Origin: JACPUX01 sp964517465 | Lineage (GTDB): Bacteria > Pseudomonadota > Gammaproteobacteria > Burkholderiales > Casimicrobiaceae | Direction of reading: 5' to 3' | Length of the DNA stretch: 64,000 nt | Assembly (NCBI GenBank): GCA_964517465.1 | Contig: CAZFEK010000012.1 | Location: 1 to 64,000 of the forward strand | Shown here: positions 34,717 through 43,709 of the stretch, piece after piece | Numbering within the stretch: the stretch's first letter is position 1 | Layout of the letters: every line of letters begins with the position of its first letter | Made by a program: the position numbers and the translations under genes | The notes under the pieces: generated by a model | Told to the model about the DNA's origin: nothing | Database searches by the model: none | What the model saw: only the letters and a program-made list of their open reading frames with translations

Positions 34717-35622
34717 ATGACCCTCACCGAACTGCGTTACATCGTCGCCCTCGCGCAGGAGAAGCATTTCGGCAAGGCGGCGGCCAAGTGTTTCGTCAGT
34801 CAGCCCACGCTTTCGGTGGCGATACAAAAGCTCGAAGACGAACTGGGCGTCGCTCTTTTCGAGCGCCTGCGCAGCGAAATCGCGATCACCGAAGTGGGTC
34901 AGCGAGTGATTGCGCAAGCCCAGCGGGCTCTCGACGAAGCCGAGAAGGTGAAACAAATCGCCAAGGGCGGGCGCGATCAACTGAGCGAGCCCTTGCGCCT
35001 CGGCGTCATTCCCACGATTGCACCCTATCTCTTGCCCGAGCTGATTCCGCGCCTGCAAAAACGCGCTCCGGCCATGCCCCTGGAAATCGAGGAAAACCTC
35101 ACCGGAGAACTGCAAGGCGCGCTGCTCTCGGGCAAGCTCGATGTGCTGCTGCTCGCGCTGCCTTTCGAAGCCCCAGGGGTAGACCTGCGCCCCTTATACG
35201 ACGAAGCCTTCGGCGTGGTGCTGCCGGCCCAACATCCGCTGGCGAAGAAGAAGCAGTTGCGCACGAGCGACCTCGAAACCGAGCGGGTCTTGCTGCTGCG
35301 CGCCGGACACTGCCTCTCCGAGCAAGTGCTTTCGGCCTGCGGCGAGGTGATTCGACCCAACGCTCACGAGGTGGGTTTTTCGATCGAAACCATGCGCCAG
35401 ATGGTCGCGGCCGGTTTCGGCATTTCGGTCTTTCCCGCCAGCGCGCTCACCAAACGCCAGGAGAGCAAGCTCATCCGCGTGGTGCCCTTTGCCCCGCCGG
35501 TTCCGCATCGCCGCGTGGTGTTGGCCTGGCGCAAAAGTTTCACTCGGCCGGCGGTGCTCGATGCACTCGAAGACGCGGTGCGCGCGATTCGAGTCGATTA
35601 TTTCGAGTTTGTCGCCGCATGA
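34717..35622 (+). CDS. oxyR: Hydrogen-peroxide-sensing LysR-type regulator OxyR
   Basis: 301 residues: N-terminal winged helix (FGKAAAKCFVSQPTLSVAIQKLEDELG) and an effector domain. The redox pair CLSEQVLSAC places cysteines at residues 199 and 208, the same numbering as in E. coli OxyR, so H2O2-driven disulfide formation is expected. GHCLSEQVL is the family hallmark. It activates peroxide-defence genes; none of its usual targets is in this window. The next gene overlaps its stop by four bases. Confidence 0.93.
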   Translation: MTLTELRYIVALAQEKHFGKAAAKCFVSQPTLSVAIQKLEDELGVALFERLRSEIAITEVGQRVIAQAQRALDEAEKVKQIAKGGRDQLSEPLRLGVIPTIAPYLLPELIPRLQKRAPAMPLEIEENLTGELQGALLSGKLDVLLLALPFEAPGVDLRPLYDEAFGVVLPAQHPLAKKKQLRTSDLETERVLLLRAGHCLSEQVLSACGEVIRPNAHEVGFSIETMRQMVAAGFGISVFPASALTKRQESKLIRVVPFAPPVPHRRVVLAWRKSFTRPAVLDALEDAVRAIRVDYFEFVAA

Positions 35623-36386
35623 ACGCACGCTTTCATTTGGGGCCTCTCGCGCTGGCTTGGCTGGCCGCAGTTCTTGCGGCCTGCTCCGGCACGCCGCACC
35701 GATCGACGGAAAAGGATGCCTGCGAGCTTAGCGCCTTCTCCGGCGCTCGCCCCGGAAACGCATGGCCGGAAGGCTGGCAGGGCTGGAGCCTGAGTCAATA
35801 CAAGAAGCCGACGCGCTATCGCCTGGTGGAGCAGGATGGCGCCACGGTGCTGGAAGCCGAGGCTGACCGTTCGGCCTCGGGTTTGGTGTTCAAGCTCGAC
35901 GTTGCGGCCTCGGCCTGCCACGAGTTGGCCTGGCGGTGGAAAGTGGGCCGTGCGATCGATGGCGCCGATCCCGAACGCGCCAACGCCGACGATGCGCCAG
36001 CGCGCGTGATCGTTACTTTCAGCGGCGACCGCAAGCGCTTCACTTTCGACGACCGGCTGTTCGCGGCCAAAATCAAAGCGTTCACCGGTCAGGAACTGCC
36101 CTATGCCACTTTGATCTACGCCTGGAACCGAAAACATCCGGCGGGCTCCGTGGTGCTCAGCCCTCACACCCAGCGCATACGCACGCTGACGCTGGGCGAA
36201 GGCCGCGAAATCAGTGCCTGGACTGAGGTTCATCGCAATCTCGTTGCCGATTATCGTCTCGCTTTCGGCGAAGAACCGGGCCGCATTGCCTCGGTCGCCC
36301 TGATGACCGATGCCGACAACACCGGCAAACAGGCGCTGGCGTGGTATGGAGACATCGTGCTGCAGGGCGATGCCGACGGCCGCTGA
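35619..36386 (+). CDS. DUF3047 lipoprotein
   Basis: 255 residues. The N-terminus is a lipoprotein signal (LALAWLAAVLAACSG). The mature domain shows the DUF3047 pattern: WQGWSLSQYKKPTRYRLVEQDGATVLEAEA, LAWRWKVGRAI, ARVIVTFSGD and ASVALMTDADNTG, ending in WYGDIVL. It should be membrane-anchored; the function is unknown. The ATG overlaps the oxyR stop (ATGA), so translation is coupled, although any functional link to oxidative stress is inference. Confidence 0.85.
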   Translation: MNARFHLGPLALAWLAAVLAACSGTPHRSTEKDACELSAFSGARPGNAWPEGWQGWSLSQYKKPTRYRLVEQDGATVLEAEADRSASGLVFKLDVAASACHELAWRWKVGRAIDGADPERANADDAPARVIVTFSGDRKRFTFDDRLFAAKIKAFTGQELPYATLIYAWNRKHPAGSVVLSPHTQRIRTLTLGEGREISAWTEVHRNLVADYRLAFGEEPGRIASVALMTDADNTGKQALAWYGDIVLQGDADGR

Positions 36387-36438
36387 ATGCAAATCGCGTC
36401 TGCCCTTGGCAAGCGCTGGGCCCGGTGTCGAGCGCAAG

Positions 36439-36458
36439 CCCCGGCATCGATGCCGGGG
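36439..36458. repeat. Hairpin repeat, copy 3 (perfect 20-bp palindrome)
   Basis: CCCCGGCATCGATGCCGGGG is palindromic and preceded by GTCGAGCGCAAG, as in the copy at 6015-6034, and followed by AAG as in 6097-6114. It sits between the DUF3047 and glycosyltransferase genes, 52 bases past the former's stop, and may double as a weak terminator. Confidence 0.7.
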
Positions 36459-36487
36459 AAGTTCAGCTCTGGATATAAGGCCGGGTG

Positions 36488-37309
36488 ATGGCAAGTCTGA
36501 GTGTAAGCATCGTCTTGTACGCCCCCGATGAAGCGGATCTCGCCCAAACTTGTCTGAGCCTCAAGCGCGCCATCGTCCGGGCGCAGTCCAATGGCCGCCT
36601 GGAAGCAGCCGAAGTCTGGCTGATCGACAACGGTCCGGAGCCAAATCGCGGGGCCGCCGAGCGGGCGCAGGCACATTTCGCGGAAGCAGCGATCGAGGTG
36701 CACATTCTGCAGGGTCAAGGCAACGTCGGCTACGGCCGCGGACACAATCTTGCGCTGCATGCGACATCCACCGATTATCACCTGGTGCTCAACCCTGACG
36801 TCGAACTCGCGCCCGACGCGCTCGACGCGGCGCTTTTGTTCATGGCCTCCGAACCCCGGGTTCTGATGCTGACGCCGCAAGCGCACAACCGGAATGGGGA
36901 TCGCCTCTACTTGTGCAAGCGCTACCCCAGCGTATTCGATTTTTTGTTGCGCGGCTTTGCGCCGAGGTGGTTGAAGCGCATTTTCGACCACCGCCTGGCC
37001 CGCTACGAAATGCGCGAAGAAACGGGCGAAGACGTGCTTATGCCCATTCCGATCGCCAGCGGTTGCTTCATGTTCTTGCGCCGCTCGGCCATAGAGGCGA
37101 GCGGCGGTTTCGACCCGGCCTATTTTCTTTATTTCGAAGACTTCGATCTGTCCTGGCGTTTGGCGCAGACCGGCACTATCGCCTACGCGCCGCGTGTCGC
37201 CATCGTACATTTCGGCGGCCATGCAGCGCGCAAGGGTTGGCATCATCTGCGGCTATTTCTCGCCGCCGGGAGGATTTTCTTTGGCAAGCACGGCTGGAAG
37301 TTTTGGTAA
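36488..37309 (+). CDS. Glycosyltransferase family 2 (rhamnosyltransferase-like)
   Basis: 273 residues. SVSIVLYAPDEADLAQTC, VWLIDNGPEP, NVGYGRGHNLALHATSTDYHLVLNPDVEL (NDP-sugar-binding and DxD-type) and GCFMFLRRSAIEASGGFDPAYFLYFEDFDLSWRL are the GT2/WbbL-type motifs. It should transfer a sugar onto a lipid-linked or polysaccharide acceptor at the cytoplasmic face of the membrane. It overlaps the epimerase gene downstream by 29 bases, so the two likely act in one surface-glycan pathway. Confidence 0.88.
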   Translation: MASLSVSIVLYAPDEADLAQTCLSLKRAIVRAQSNGRLEAAEVWLIDNGPEPNRGAAERAQAHFAEAAIEVHILQGQGNVGYGRGHNLALHATSTDYHLVLNPDVELAPDALDAALLFMASEPRVLMLTPQAHNRNGDRLYLCKRYPSVFDFLLRGFAPRWLKRIFDHRLARYEMREETGEDVLMPIPIASGCFMFLRRSAIEASGGFDPAYFLYFEDFDLSWRLAQTGTIAYAPRVAIVHFGGHAARKGWHHLRLFLAAGRIFFGKHGWKFW

Positions 37310-38261
37310 GTTGCGCCGTCCCTGGCTCGTCACCGGCGCCAACGGCTTCGTCGGGCGGGCCTTCTGCGACCTCCTGCACGCCGAGGGCATCGCTCACCGC
37401 GCCGTGGTCCGCCAGGCACGCCGCGCGCTCGCCGGCGAAATTGCCTTGGGCGACTTCGCTACGGCCGACTGGCGCGAGGTGCTCGCGGGTGTCGACTGCG
37501 TCTTTCACCTCGCTGCCCGCGCCCACGTGATGGAAGAACGGGCCGCCAATCCGCTCGCGGAATACCGGCGTGCCAATGTCGAGGTGAGCGCGAGGCTCGC
37601 CGACCAAGCTGCGGCAGCAGGGGTGCGGCGCTTCGTTTTTCTTTCCACCGTCAAAGTACTGGGCGAGTACACGCGAGCAAACCCGTTTACCGACGCCGAT
37701 GCGCCTGCGCCCCAAGACGACTACGCCAAGAGCAAACTTGAAGCGGAAGAAGTATTGGCGGGAATCGGCCGCTTGCGCGGTATGGAGGTGCTCATCCTGC
37801 GCGTGCCCCTGATTTACGGCCCCGAGGTCAAAGGCAATTTTCTTACGCTGCTGAAATGGGTTGCGCGCGGCATACCTTTGCCCTTGGGCGCAATCCGCAA
37901 CCAGCGCAGTTTGCTGTACTTGGCCAATCTCTGCCATGCGCTGCGCAAACTCGGTGAACTAAACCAAGCGCACTCCGGCTGTTGGCTCTTGGCCGATCCC
38001 GACCCGATTTCGACGCCCGCACTCGCCCGCGGCTTGGCGCAAGCCCTGGGGGTGCCGTCGAGGGTGTTTCCCCTTCCCGGTTTCATCCTGACCTCCGCGG
38101 CAGCAATCCTCGGGCGCGAAGCCGCCTGGGAAAGACTCCATGGGTCTTTGGTGGTCGATGCCCGGCGGTTCTGCCGCGAGTTCGACTGGACACCTCCCTT
38201 TACGCTGCAGCAAGGTTTGGCCGAAACCGCCGCCTGGTACCGGAGGCGAATTCTAGGATAA
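37281..38261 (+). CDS. NAD-dependent epimerase/dehydratase (nucleotide-sugar type)
   Basis: 326 residues from the TTG at 37281, chosen because GGGAGG lies 7 bases upstream; the start is inside the 3' end of the glycosyltransferase gene. WLVTGANGFVGRAF is the Rossmann motif, DYAKSKLEAEE supplies the catalytic Tyr-X3-Lys, and LRVPLIYGPEVKGNFLTLLKW is typical of UDP-sugar epimerases related to WbpV/GalE. The N-terminus has a short extra segment (MASTAGSFGKLRRP). It probably makes a sugar nucleotide for the upstream transferase. Confidence 0.85.
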   Translation: MASTAGSFGKLRRPWLVTGANGFVGRAFCDLLHAEGIAHRAVVRQARRALAGEIALGDFATADWREVLAGVDCVFHLAARAHVMEERAANPLAEYRRANVEVSARLADQAAAAGVRRFVFLSTVKVLGEYTRANPFTDADAPAPQDDYAKSKLEAEEVLAGIGRLRGMEVLILRVPLIYGPEVKGNFLTLLKWVARGIPLPLGAIRNQRSLLYLANLCHALRKLGELNQAHSGCWLLADPDPISTPALARGLAQALGVPSRVFPLPGFILTSAAAILGREAAWERLHGSLVVDARRFCREFDWTPPFTLQQGLAETAAWYRRRILG

Positions 38262-38289
38262 TCTCCGCTTCGATCCCGAAAGTCCCGCC

Positions 38290-39006
38290 ATGACCCGCCC
38301 TAGCCTGCGCCCCGACGATGCCCTGCGCCCTTTGCGTATCACCCGGCATTACACTCGTTATGCCGAAGGTTCGGTGCTGGTCGAAGCCGGCGAAACCAAA
38401 GTGATTTGCACCGCCAGCGTGGAAGACGGAGTGCCTGCTTTTTTGCGCGGCAAAGGACAGGGCTGGCTCACCGCCGAATACGGCATGTTGCCGCGCGCCA
38501 CCCACACCCGCGGAAAACGCGAAGCGGCGGCGGGCAAACAGTCCGGCCGCAGCCAGGAAATCCAGCGCCTCATCGGGCGCAGCTTGCGCGCCGTAACCGA
38601 CCTCGGCCTCTTGGGCGAACGCACCATTCAGATCGACTGCGACGTCATCCAGGCCGACGGCGGCACGCGCTGCGCCAGCATCACCGGCGCCTGCGTGGCG
38701 CTGCACGATGCGCTCAGCGGCTTGCTGGCGGCAGGGCTGATTTCGAGCCTTCCTTTGCGCGAAATGGTGGCCGCCGTGTCGGTCGGCATCTATCAAGGCG
38801 CGGCGGTGCTCGACCTCGATTACGCGGAAGACTCCGCCTGCGAAACCGACATGAATGTGGTGAAAACCGAATCCGGCGGATTCGTCGAAATTCAGGGTAC
38901 TGCCGAGGGTGCGCCTTTTAGCCGCCCGGAAATGGATCGTCTCTTGTCTTTGGCGGAATCCGGCCTGGGGCGAATCTTCGCGGTCCAGCGCGCCGCTGTC
39001 GAATAA
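38290..39006 (+). CDS. rph: Ribonuclease PH
   Basis: 238 residues. SLRPDDALRPLRITRHYTRYAEGSVL, GQGWLTAEYGMLPRATHTR, GRSQEIQRLIGRSLRAV and LDLDYAEDSACETDMNVV are the canonical RNase PH signatures. It trims tRNA 3' ends phosphorolytically. It is the first of the rph-rdgB-hemW housekeeping run, which here is interrupted by an opposite-strand gene. Confidence 0.97.
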   Translation: MTRPSLRPDDALRPLRITRHYTRYAEGSVLVEAGETKVICTASVEDGVPAFLRGKGQGWLTAEYGMLPRATHTRGKREAAAGKQSGRSQEIQRLIGRSLRAVTDLGLLGERTIQIDCDVIQADGGTRCASITGACVALHDALSGLLAAGLISSLPLREMVAAVSVGIYQGAAVLDLDYAEDSACETDMNVVKTESGGFVEIQGTAEGAPFSRPEMDRLLSLAESGLGRIFAVQRAAVE

Positions 39007-39036
39007 CCCTCGCAACACCGCGACGCAGCGGCTTTT

Positions 39037-39585
39037 TTATAACTGCTCGAACGTTCGACGGCGCCGGGCCGCCCACGCCGCCGCGGCAAGCATCAGCACT
39101 GCAAGGAGCACGAGCCCAAACCGGGAAAGCGTAGGGATCGACACCATCAAGGAATTATCGTAAACCACGGCGAACTGGGGTGCGGCCAGCGCCGCCGGGC
39201 AGGTGATGGCGGCCTGAAAACTAGGCGCGACGTTGGAGGTGATGGTGATGGTAACGACCACTGGCTCGGGGCCGGGGGTCGTGGTTACGCCGCTTTGAAA
39301 GTTGCCCGTTGCCGCCGGGCCCACCGGGCCTATGGAAAAGTTGTAATTCGGCGTCCCGATGGTGAAGCCGCCCGTCGAAGAGACCATGGTGGCAGTCTGA
39401 ACGTCTCCGGCAGGCAGGTGCGCCGATCGCGTGATGGTGGCGCCGGCGAGCTGCACCGAACCGGTGGTGCCCGTGCAAGCGCCCGCGGAGAGGCCAGTCA
39501 GGCGATAATAGTAGCCCCCGGTCTGAGCCTGGACAGGCAGAGACAACAAAGCTAATAGCGGCAGCAAGAAGCGCAGCAAGTTCAT
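39037..39585 (-). CDS. Secreted protein with IPTL-CTERM sorting signal
   Basis: 182 residues. An N-terminal signal peptide (LLRFLLPLLALLSLPVQAQ) is followed by a threonine/glycine-rich body with SVQLAGATITRSAH and VVVTITITSNVAPSF. At the C-terminus, SIPTLSRFGLVLLAVLMLAAAAW followed by RRRR is the IPTL-CTERM tripartite signal: IPTL motif, transmembrane helix, basic cluster. Such tails are processed by an exosortase-like enzyme not present in this window. The gene lies between rph and rdgB on the other strand. Confidence 0.88.
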   Translation of the reverse strand: MNLLRFLLPLLALLSLPVQAQTGGYYYRLTGLSAGACTGTTGSVQLAGATITRSAHLPAGDVQTATMVSSTGGFTIGTPNYNFSIGPVGPAATGNFQSGVTTTPGPEPVVVTITITSNVAPSFQAAITCPAALAAPQFAVVYDNSLMVSIPTLSRFGLVLLAVLMLAAAAWAARRRRTFEQL

Positions 39586-39662
39586 GAGCTTGGGGTGGGG
39601 GAGGGGTGTCAATTTACGGGTTGGACCCGGATTTGTCAAAAAAAGTCGTCGAGGTTGCGAGC

Positions 39663-40265
39663 ATGCGACAGTTGGTGTTGGCCAGCGGCAACGTTGGCAA
39701 ATTGAAGGAATTCAGGCGCCTGCTGGAGCCGCTGGGTTTGATCGTGACGCCTCAGGGCGAACTGGGGGTGAGCGAAGCCGAGGAACCGCATCACACCTTC
39801 ATCGAAAATGCCCTGGCCAAAGCGCGTCACGCTGCGCAGTGGACCGGTTTGCCCGCCCTGGCCGACGATTCCGGGCTTTGTGTCGAGGCCCTGGGCGGAG
39901 CCCCCGGGGTCCAATCCGCCCGCTACGCCGGGGAACCCAAGTCCGACGTCCGCAACAACGAGAAGCTCTTGGCGGAACTTGCCGACCAACCCGATCGCCG
40001 AGCTCATTACGCCTGCGTCCTGGTGCTCTGCCGGCATGCCGCAGACCCCGAACCGCTCATCGCCATCGGCGATTGGTGGGGGGAAATCCTGGCCCTTCCG
40101 CGCGGCAGCGGGGGCTTCGGCTACGACCCGCTGTTCTTCGACCCGCAATTCGGCCTTTCGGCTGCCGAACTCGATCTGGAGCGCAAGAACCGGGTCAGTC
40201 ATCGCGGCAAGGCGATGGCAGCGCTCCTGAGTCTGCTACAAGCACAATTGCACCGCCAACCCTGA
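39663..40265 (+). CDS. rdgB: XTP/dITP diphosphatase (RdgB/HAM1)
   Basis: 200 residues. LASGNVGKLKEFRRLL (start signature), EPHHTFIENALAKARHAA, ALADDSGLCVEALGG and GSGGFGYDPLFF are the RdgB hallmarks. It hydrolyses non-canonical purine triphosphates such as XTP and dITP. The ATG is preceded by GAGGTTGCGAGC rather than a strong ribosome-binding site. hemW follows 12 bases after the stop. Confidence 0.96.
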   Translation: MRQLVLASGNVGKLKEFRRLLEPLGLIVTPQGELGVSEAEEPHHTFIENALAKARHAAQWTGLPALADDSGLCVEALGGAPGVQSARYAGEPKSDVRNNEKLLAELADQPDRRAHYACVLVLCRHAADPEPLIAIGDWWGEILALPRGSGGFGYDPLFFDPQFGLSAAELDLERKNRVSHRGKAMAALLSLLQAQLHRQP

Positions 40266-40277
40266 GACGTTCTGCGC

Positions 40278-41465
40278 ATGCAAACGGCCGATTTCGTCCT
40301 CGCGAAAGAGCCGCAACTCGCGGTACTGCCGCCGCTTTCGCTTTACCTTCATGTGCCTTGGTGCCTTAAGAAATGTCCCTACTGTGATTTCAATTCCCAC
40401 GCGCTGAAGGAAAACCTGCCCGAGACCGAATATGTCTTGGCCCTTTTGCGCGACCTTGAACTCTCCCTGCCCTCGATTTGGGGCCGTACAGTTCGCACCG
40501 TGTTCATCGGTGGCGGCACGCCGAGCCTATTCAGCGGCGCCGCTTTGGAGGCGCTGCTGTCCGGAATTCGGGCCCGCGTTGCGCTTGCCCCCGACGCCGA
40601 AATCACGCTGGAAGCAAATCCGGGCACGTTCGAGACAGAGAAGTTCGAGGCTTTCCGAGATGCCGGCGTCACCCGGCTTTCGCTGGGCATCCAGAGTTTC
40701 GAAGATCGCGCCTTGCGCGCCTTGGGACGCGTGCATGGCCGCAAGGAAGCTTTGGCCGCGGCGCAAGCCGCCATCCGGATCTTCCCCAGGACCAATCTGG
40801 ACTTGATGTTCGCCCTTCCGGACCAAGCCACCGCTGCCGCTGTCGCCGATCTGGAAACCGCCATCGAATTGCGGCCGGGGCATTTGTCGCTTTATCACCT
40901 CACCATCGAACCCAATACCGCTTTTGCCCTTTGCCCACCCGTCCTGCCGGACGAAGACATGGCGGCGGAAATGGAAGATACTTTGCGCCAGCGCCTGCGC
41001 GAAGCGAGATATGAACACTACGAGGTTTCGGCGCACGCACTGCCGGGCGAGCAATGCCGACACAACCTCAATTATTGGCAATTTGGCGATTATCTGGGAC
41101 TGGGCGCAGGAGCCCACGCGAAAATTTCCTTTCCCGACCGCATCGTTCGCCAGACCCGCGCCCGCAGCCCCAAAGACTACTTCGCCGCCCTTGCGGCTGA
41201 CCAGCCGGCCGCAACGACGCGCACCGTGCCGGTGCAAGACTTGGGCTTCGAGTTCTTGCTCAATGCGCTGCGCCTTCATCGAGGCGTCCCCAGCGCCTGG
41301 TTGGCCGAGCGCACGGGACTGGCGCTGGCAAGCCTGCAGGGGCCGATCAACGAAGCGCGCCGCCGAGGCCTGCTCGAACCCGACCCCTTGCGCCTCGTGG
41401 CCACTGCGATGGGCCGGCGTTTCCTCGATGACTTGGTAAGCCTTTTTCTTCCCGAGCAAGGATAA
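40278..41465 (+). CDS. hemW: HemW radical-SAM heme chaperone
   Basis: 395 residues. CLKKCPYCDFNSH is the radical-SAM CX3CX2C motif; PPLSLYLHVPWC precedes it, and FIGGGTPSLFS, RLSLGIQSFEDRALRALGR and DLMFALPDQ follow, as in HemW. Proteins of this family were long annotated as oxygen-independent coproporphyrinogen oxidase but act in haem insertion. It is coupled to rdgB; the amidase gene starts two bases after its stop. Confidence 0.93.
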   Translation: MQTADFVLAKEPQLAVLPPLSLYLHVPWCLKKCPYCDFNSHALKENLPETEYVLALLRDLELSLPSIWGRTVRTVFIGGGTPSLFSGAALEALLSGIRARVALAPDAEITLEANPGTFETEKFEAFRDAGVTRLSLGIQSFEDRALRALGRVHGRKEALAAAQAAIRIFPRTNLDLMFALPDQATAAAVADLETAIELRPGHLSLYHLTIEPNTAFALCPPVLPDEDMAAEMEDTLRQRLREARYEHYEVSAHALPGEQCRHNLNYWQFGDYLGLGAGAHAKISFPDRIVRQTRARSPKDYFAALAADQPAATTRTVPVQDLGFEFLLNALRLHRGVPSAWLAERTGLALASLQGPINEARRRGLLEPDPLRLVATAMGRRFLDDLVSLFLPEQG

Positions 41466-41467
41466 CG

Positions 41468-42790
41468 ATGCCACGTGCATTTGCATCTGTCGGCCTCAGC
41501 GCCCTGGCCGCCGGAATGGCCGGGGGGCGATTCCTCGCCGAACACTATCTGCGCAGTTGTCTCGCCCGCATTGCCGCCAGCGAAGCGCAGGTTCAGGCTT
41601 GGGCCTTTCTCGACCCGCAATACGCCTTGCGCCAAGCCAAGCGCGCCGATGATCGGCGCGCGGCGGGAGAGGCTCTGGGCGCCCTCGCCGGAGTGCCCGT
41701 AGGGGTCAAAGACATCATCGCCACGGTCGACATGCCGACCGAAATGGGTTCACCCATCTTCGCCGGCAACCAGCCTCGGCATGCCGCGGAATGTGTGGAG
41801 CGCCTGGAGCGCGCCGGTGCCTACGTGGTCGGGAAGACGGTAACCACCGAATTTGCCTATCTCACCCCGGCCAAGACCCGCAACCCCTGGAACCTCGCCC
41901 ACACCCCCGGCGGTTCTTCGGCGGGCTCCGCCGCTGCCGTGGCCGCGGGCCACGTGCCCGCTGCCATCGGAACACAAACCAATGGGTCGGTCATCCGGCC
42001 GGCGGCCTTTTGCGGCATAGTCGGTTTCAAACCGACCAAAGACACCTTGCCCTATCGCGGGGTGGCCTACTTGAGCCCCAGCCTCGACCAGCTTGGTGTT
42101 TTCGCCCGGCGCGTGGCTGATGCCGCCTTGCTAGCGGCAAATCTCGCCGAAGCGCCGGCGAGCCTGCCCGCCCATCTCCTGCCCCGGCAAACACCTCCCC
42201 TGCTGCTCAGTCTTGCCAACCTACCCTGGGTGGAAGCCGAACCGGCCATGCACTTGGCCCAAGAAAACACCCTGTTTCTGCTCCAACAGGCGGGCGCCAG
42301 GGTAGTCCGCGCACACCTGCCCACTGAATTGAAACCGGCGGCCGCCGTGTTTCAGCGAATTTTGCTTTTTGAGGCCGCGCAGGAACTGGGTCCGCTGCAA
42401 GATCGCGAACGCTCGCGCATTTCGGCGCAGATGAACGCGACGCTCGATGCCGGCCGCGCGATCAGCGAGAGTGATTATTTCTCGGCGCTGACCGAGAGAC
42501 AGGAGTTGTCGGCGATCTTCGATGCCTTCATCGCCGACGCCGATGCCGTGCTGTTGCCGCCGGCACCGGGCGCTGCGCCGCGCGGGCTCGCCAGCACCGG
42601 CAACCCGGCCTTCTGCACCCTCTGGAGCCTCACCGGCATGCCCGCGCTGACTTTGCCGACCGGGCTCGGTCAGGACGGTTTGCCGATGGGCCTGCAATTG
42701 GGCGCGCGACGCGGACAAGATGCGAACCTCCTCGCCGTGGCGCGATGGGTCGAGGAGCGCATCGGTTTTGACGCCGAGCCGCCGATCTAG
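41468..42790 (+). CDS. Amidase (amidase-signature family)
   Basis: 440 residues with the Ser-cis-Ser-Lys elements: GVKDIIATVDMPTEMGSP (Lys), GGSSAGSAAAVAAGHVPAAIGTQTNGSVIRPA (nucleophile region). It hydrolyses a carboxylic amide; the substrate is unknown. It is shorter than GatA and lacks other features of the Glu-tRNA amidotransferase, whose B and C subunits are also absent. It starts two bases after hemW. Confidence 0.85.
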   Translation: MPRAFASVGLSALAAGMAGGRFLAEHYLRSCLARIAASEAQVQAWAFLDPQYALRQAKRADDRRAAGEALGALAGVPVGVKDIIATVDMPTEMGSPIFAGNQPRHAAECVERLERAGAYVVGKTVTTEFAYLTPAKTRNPWNLAHTPGGSSAGSAAAVAAGHVPAAIGTQTNGSVIRPAAFCGIVGFKPTKDTLPYRGVAYLSPSLDQLGVFARRVADAALLAANLAEAPASLPAHLLPRQTPPLLLSLANLPWVEAEPAMHLAQENTLFLLQQAGARVVRAHLPTELKPAAAVFQRILLFEAAQELGPLQDRERSRISAQMNATLDAGRAISESDYFSALTERQELSAIFDAFIADADAVLLPPAPGAAPRGLASTGNPAFCTLWSLTGMPALTLPTGLGQDGLPMGLQLGARRGQDANLLAVARWVEERIGFDAEPPI

Positions 42791-42837
42791 CCGCAAACCT
42801 CGCGGGCCGGTGTGAAGACGGGACGCGCCAGCGACGA

Positions 42838-43575
42838 TCAGATCGCGATATGCCGCCCGCCGTCCACATTGATGGTATCGCCGGTGACGTAGCCCGCTTC
42901 GTAGATCAGGTAAAACACTGCCGCGGCGATTTCTTCCGGCTCGCCGACGCGCTTCAGGAGGGTGTGCGAAATCACCCGCTGCCGGGCCAGCTCGTCGAAC
43001 TGCTCGTCCTCGGGCCAAAGGATGGGGCCCGGCGCCACCGCATTGACTCGCACCTCGGGCGCCAGTTCGCGGGCCAGTGCACGAGTAAGACCGGCCAGCC
43101 CTGCTTTAGCCACGTTGTACACCAGGTAATTCTTGAGCGGCCGCTCGGCATGGATATCGGTGATGTTGACGATGGCGCCGCGGCTTTTGCGCAGTGCGGG
43201 CGCGGCGGCCTGCGCCAGGAGCAGCGGGGCTTTCAGGTTCGGCCCGATGAGATCGGCCCAGGCCTGCTCGTCGATGGCGCCCAGGGGCGTGGGAAAAAAG
43301 CTCGACGCATTGTTGACCAGGGCGTCGAGCCGCCCGAATTGGTTGAGCGTTTCTTGCACCAGATGGGGCAACTTCGCGCTTTCGGACAAGTCGGCGGCAA
43401 TCAGCACGACCGAGTTCGGCCGCAACTGATTCAGTTCCGCCTGGAGGAGGCGGGCGGCGCCCCCAGAGCTGCGATAATGCAGCATCAGCTTCGCGCCGGA
43501 TCGATGCAGGCGGCGGCAGATCGCCGCGCCGACTCGTCGCGCACCGCCCGTCACCAGGATGACCTTCTCCTCCAA
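42838..43575 (-). CDS. Pteridine reductase (FolM-like SDR)
   Basis: Short-chain dehydrogenase with ILVTGGARRVGAAICRRLH, the TGxxxRxG variant of the nucleotide motif typical of pteridine reductases, and a YNVAKAG catalytic Tyr-X3-Lys; TAERPLKNYLVYNVAKAGL precedes it. It would reduce dihydropterins in folate metabolism. The TTG at 43575 (245 residues) is chosen because GGGAGG lies 8 bases upstream and the family begins here; an ATG at 43674 adds 33 residues unlike the family. It faces away from the MidA-type gene. Confidence 0.85.
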   Translation of the reverse strand: MEEKVILVTGGARRVGAAICRRLHRSGAKLMLHYRSSGGAARLLQAELNQLRPNSVVLIAADLSESAKLPHLVQETLNQFGRLDALVNNASSFFPTPLGAIDEQAWADLIGPNLKAPLLLAQAAAPALRKSRGAIVNITDIHAERPLKNYLVYNVAKAGLAGLTRALARELAPEVRVNAVAPGPILWPEDEQFDELARQRVISHTLLKRVGEPEEIAAAVFYLIYEAGYVTGDTINVDGGRHIAI

Positions 43576-43709
43576 ATCCGGAACCTCCCGCCCTGTGAAC
43601 CCAAAGCCGGACAAGCCGTGACCAAAATATCGCCGCTTGGCTGCCAACGCCGAGGCCCTGGAGAAGCGGACCATTCCTCGGCGCGGCCGGTCAATCTACC
43701 ATAGCCGTC

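Noticed and set aside
40278..41465. HemW as oxygen-independent coproporphyrinogen oxidase HemN
   Set aside because: The N-terminus and length fit HemW, which lacks the second SAM-site features of HemN.
41468..42790. The amidase as GatA of the Glu-tRNA amidotransferase
   Set aside because: No gatB or gatC is nearby, and GatA is normally longer.
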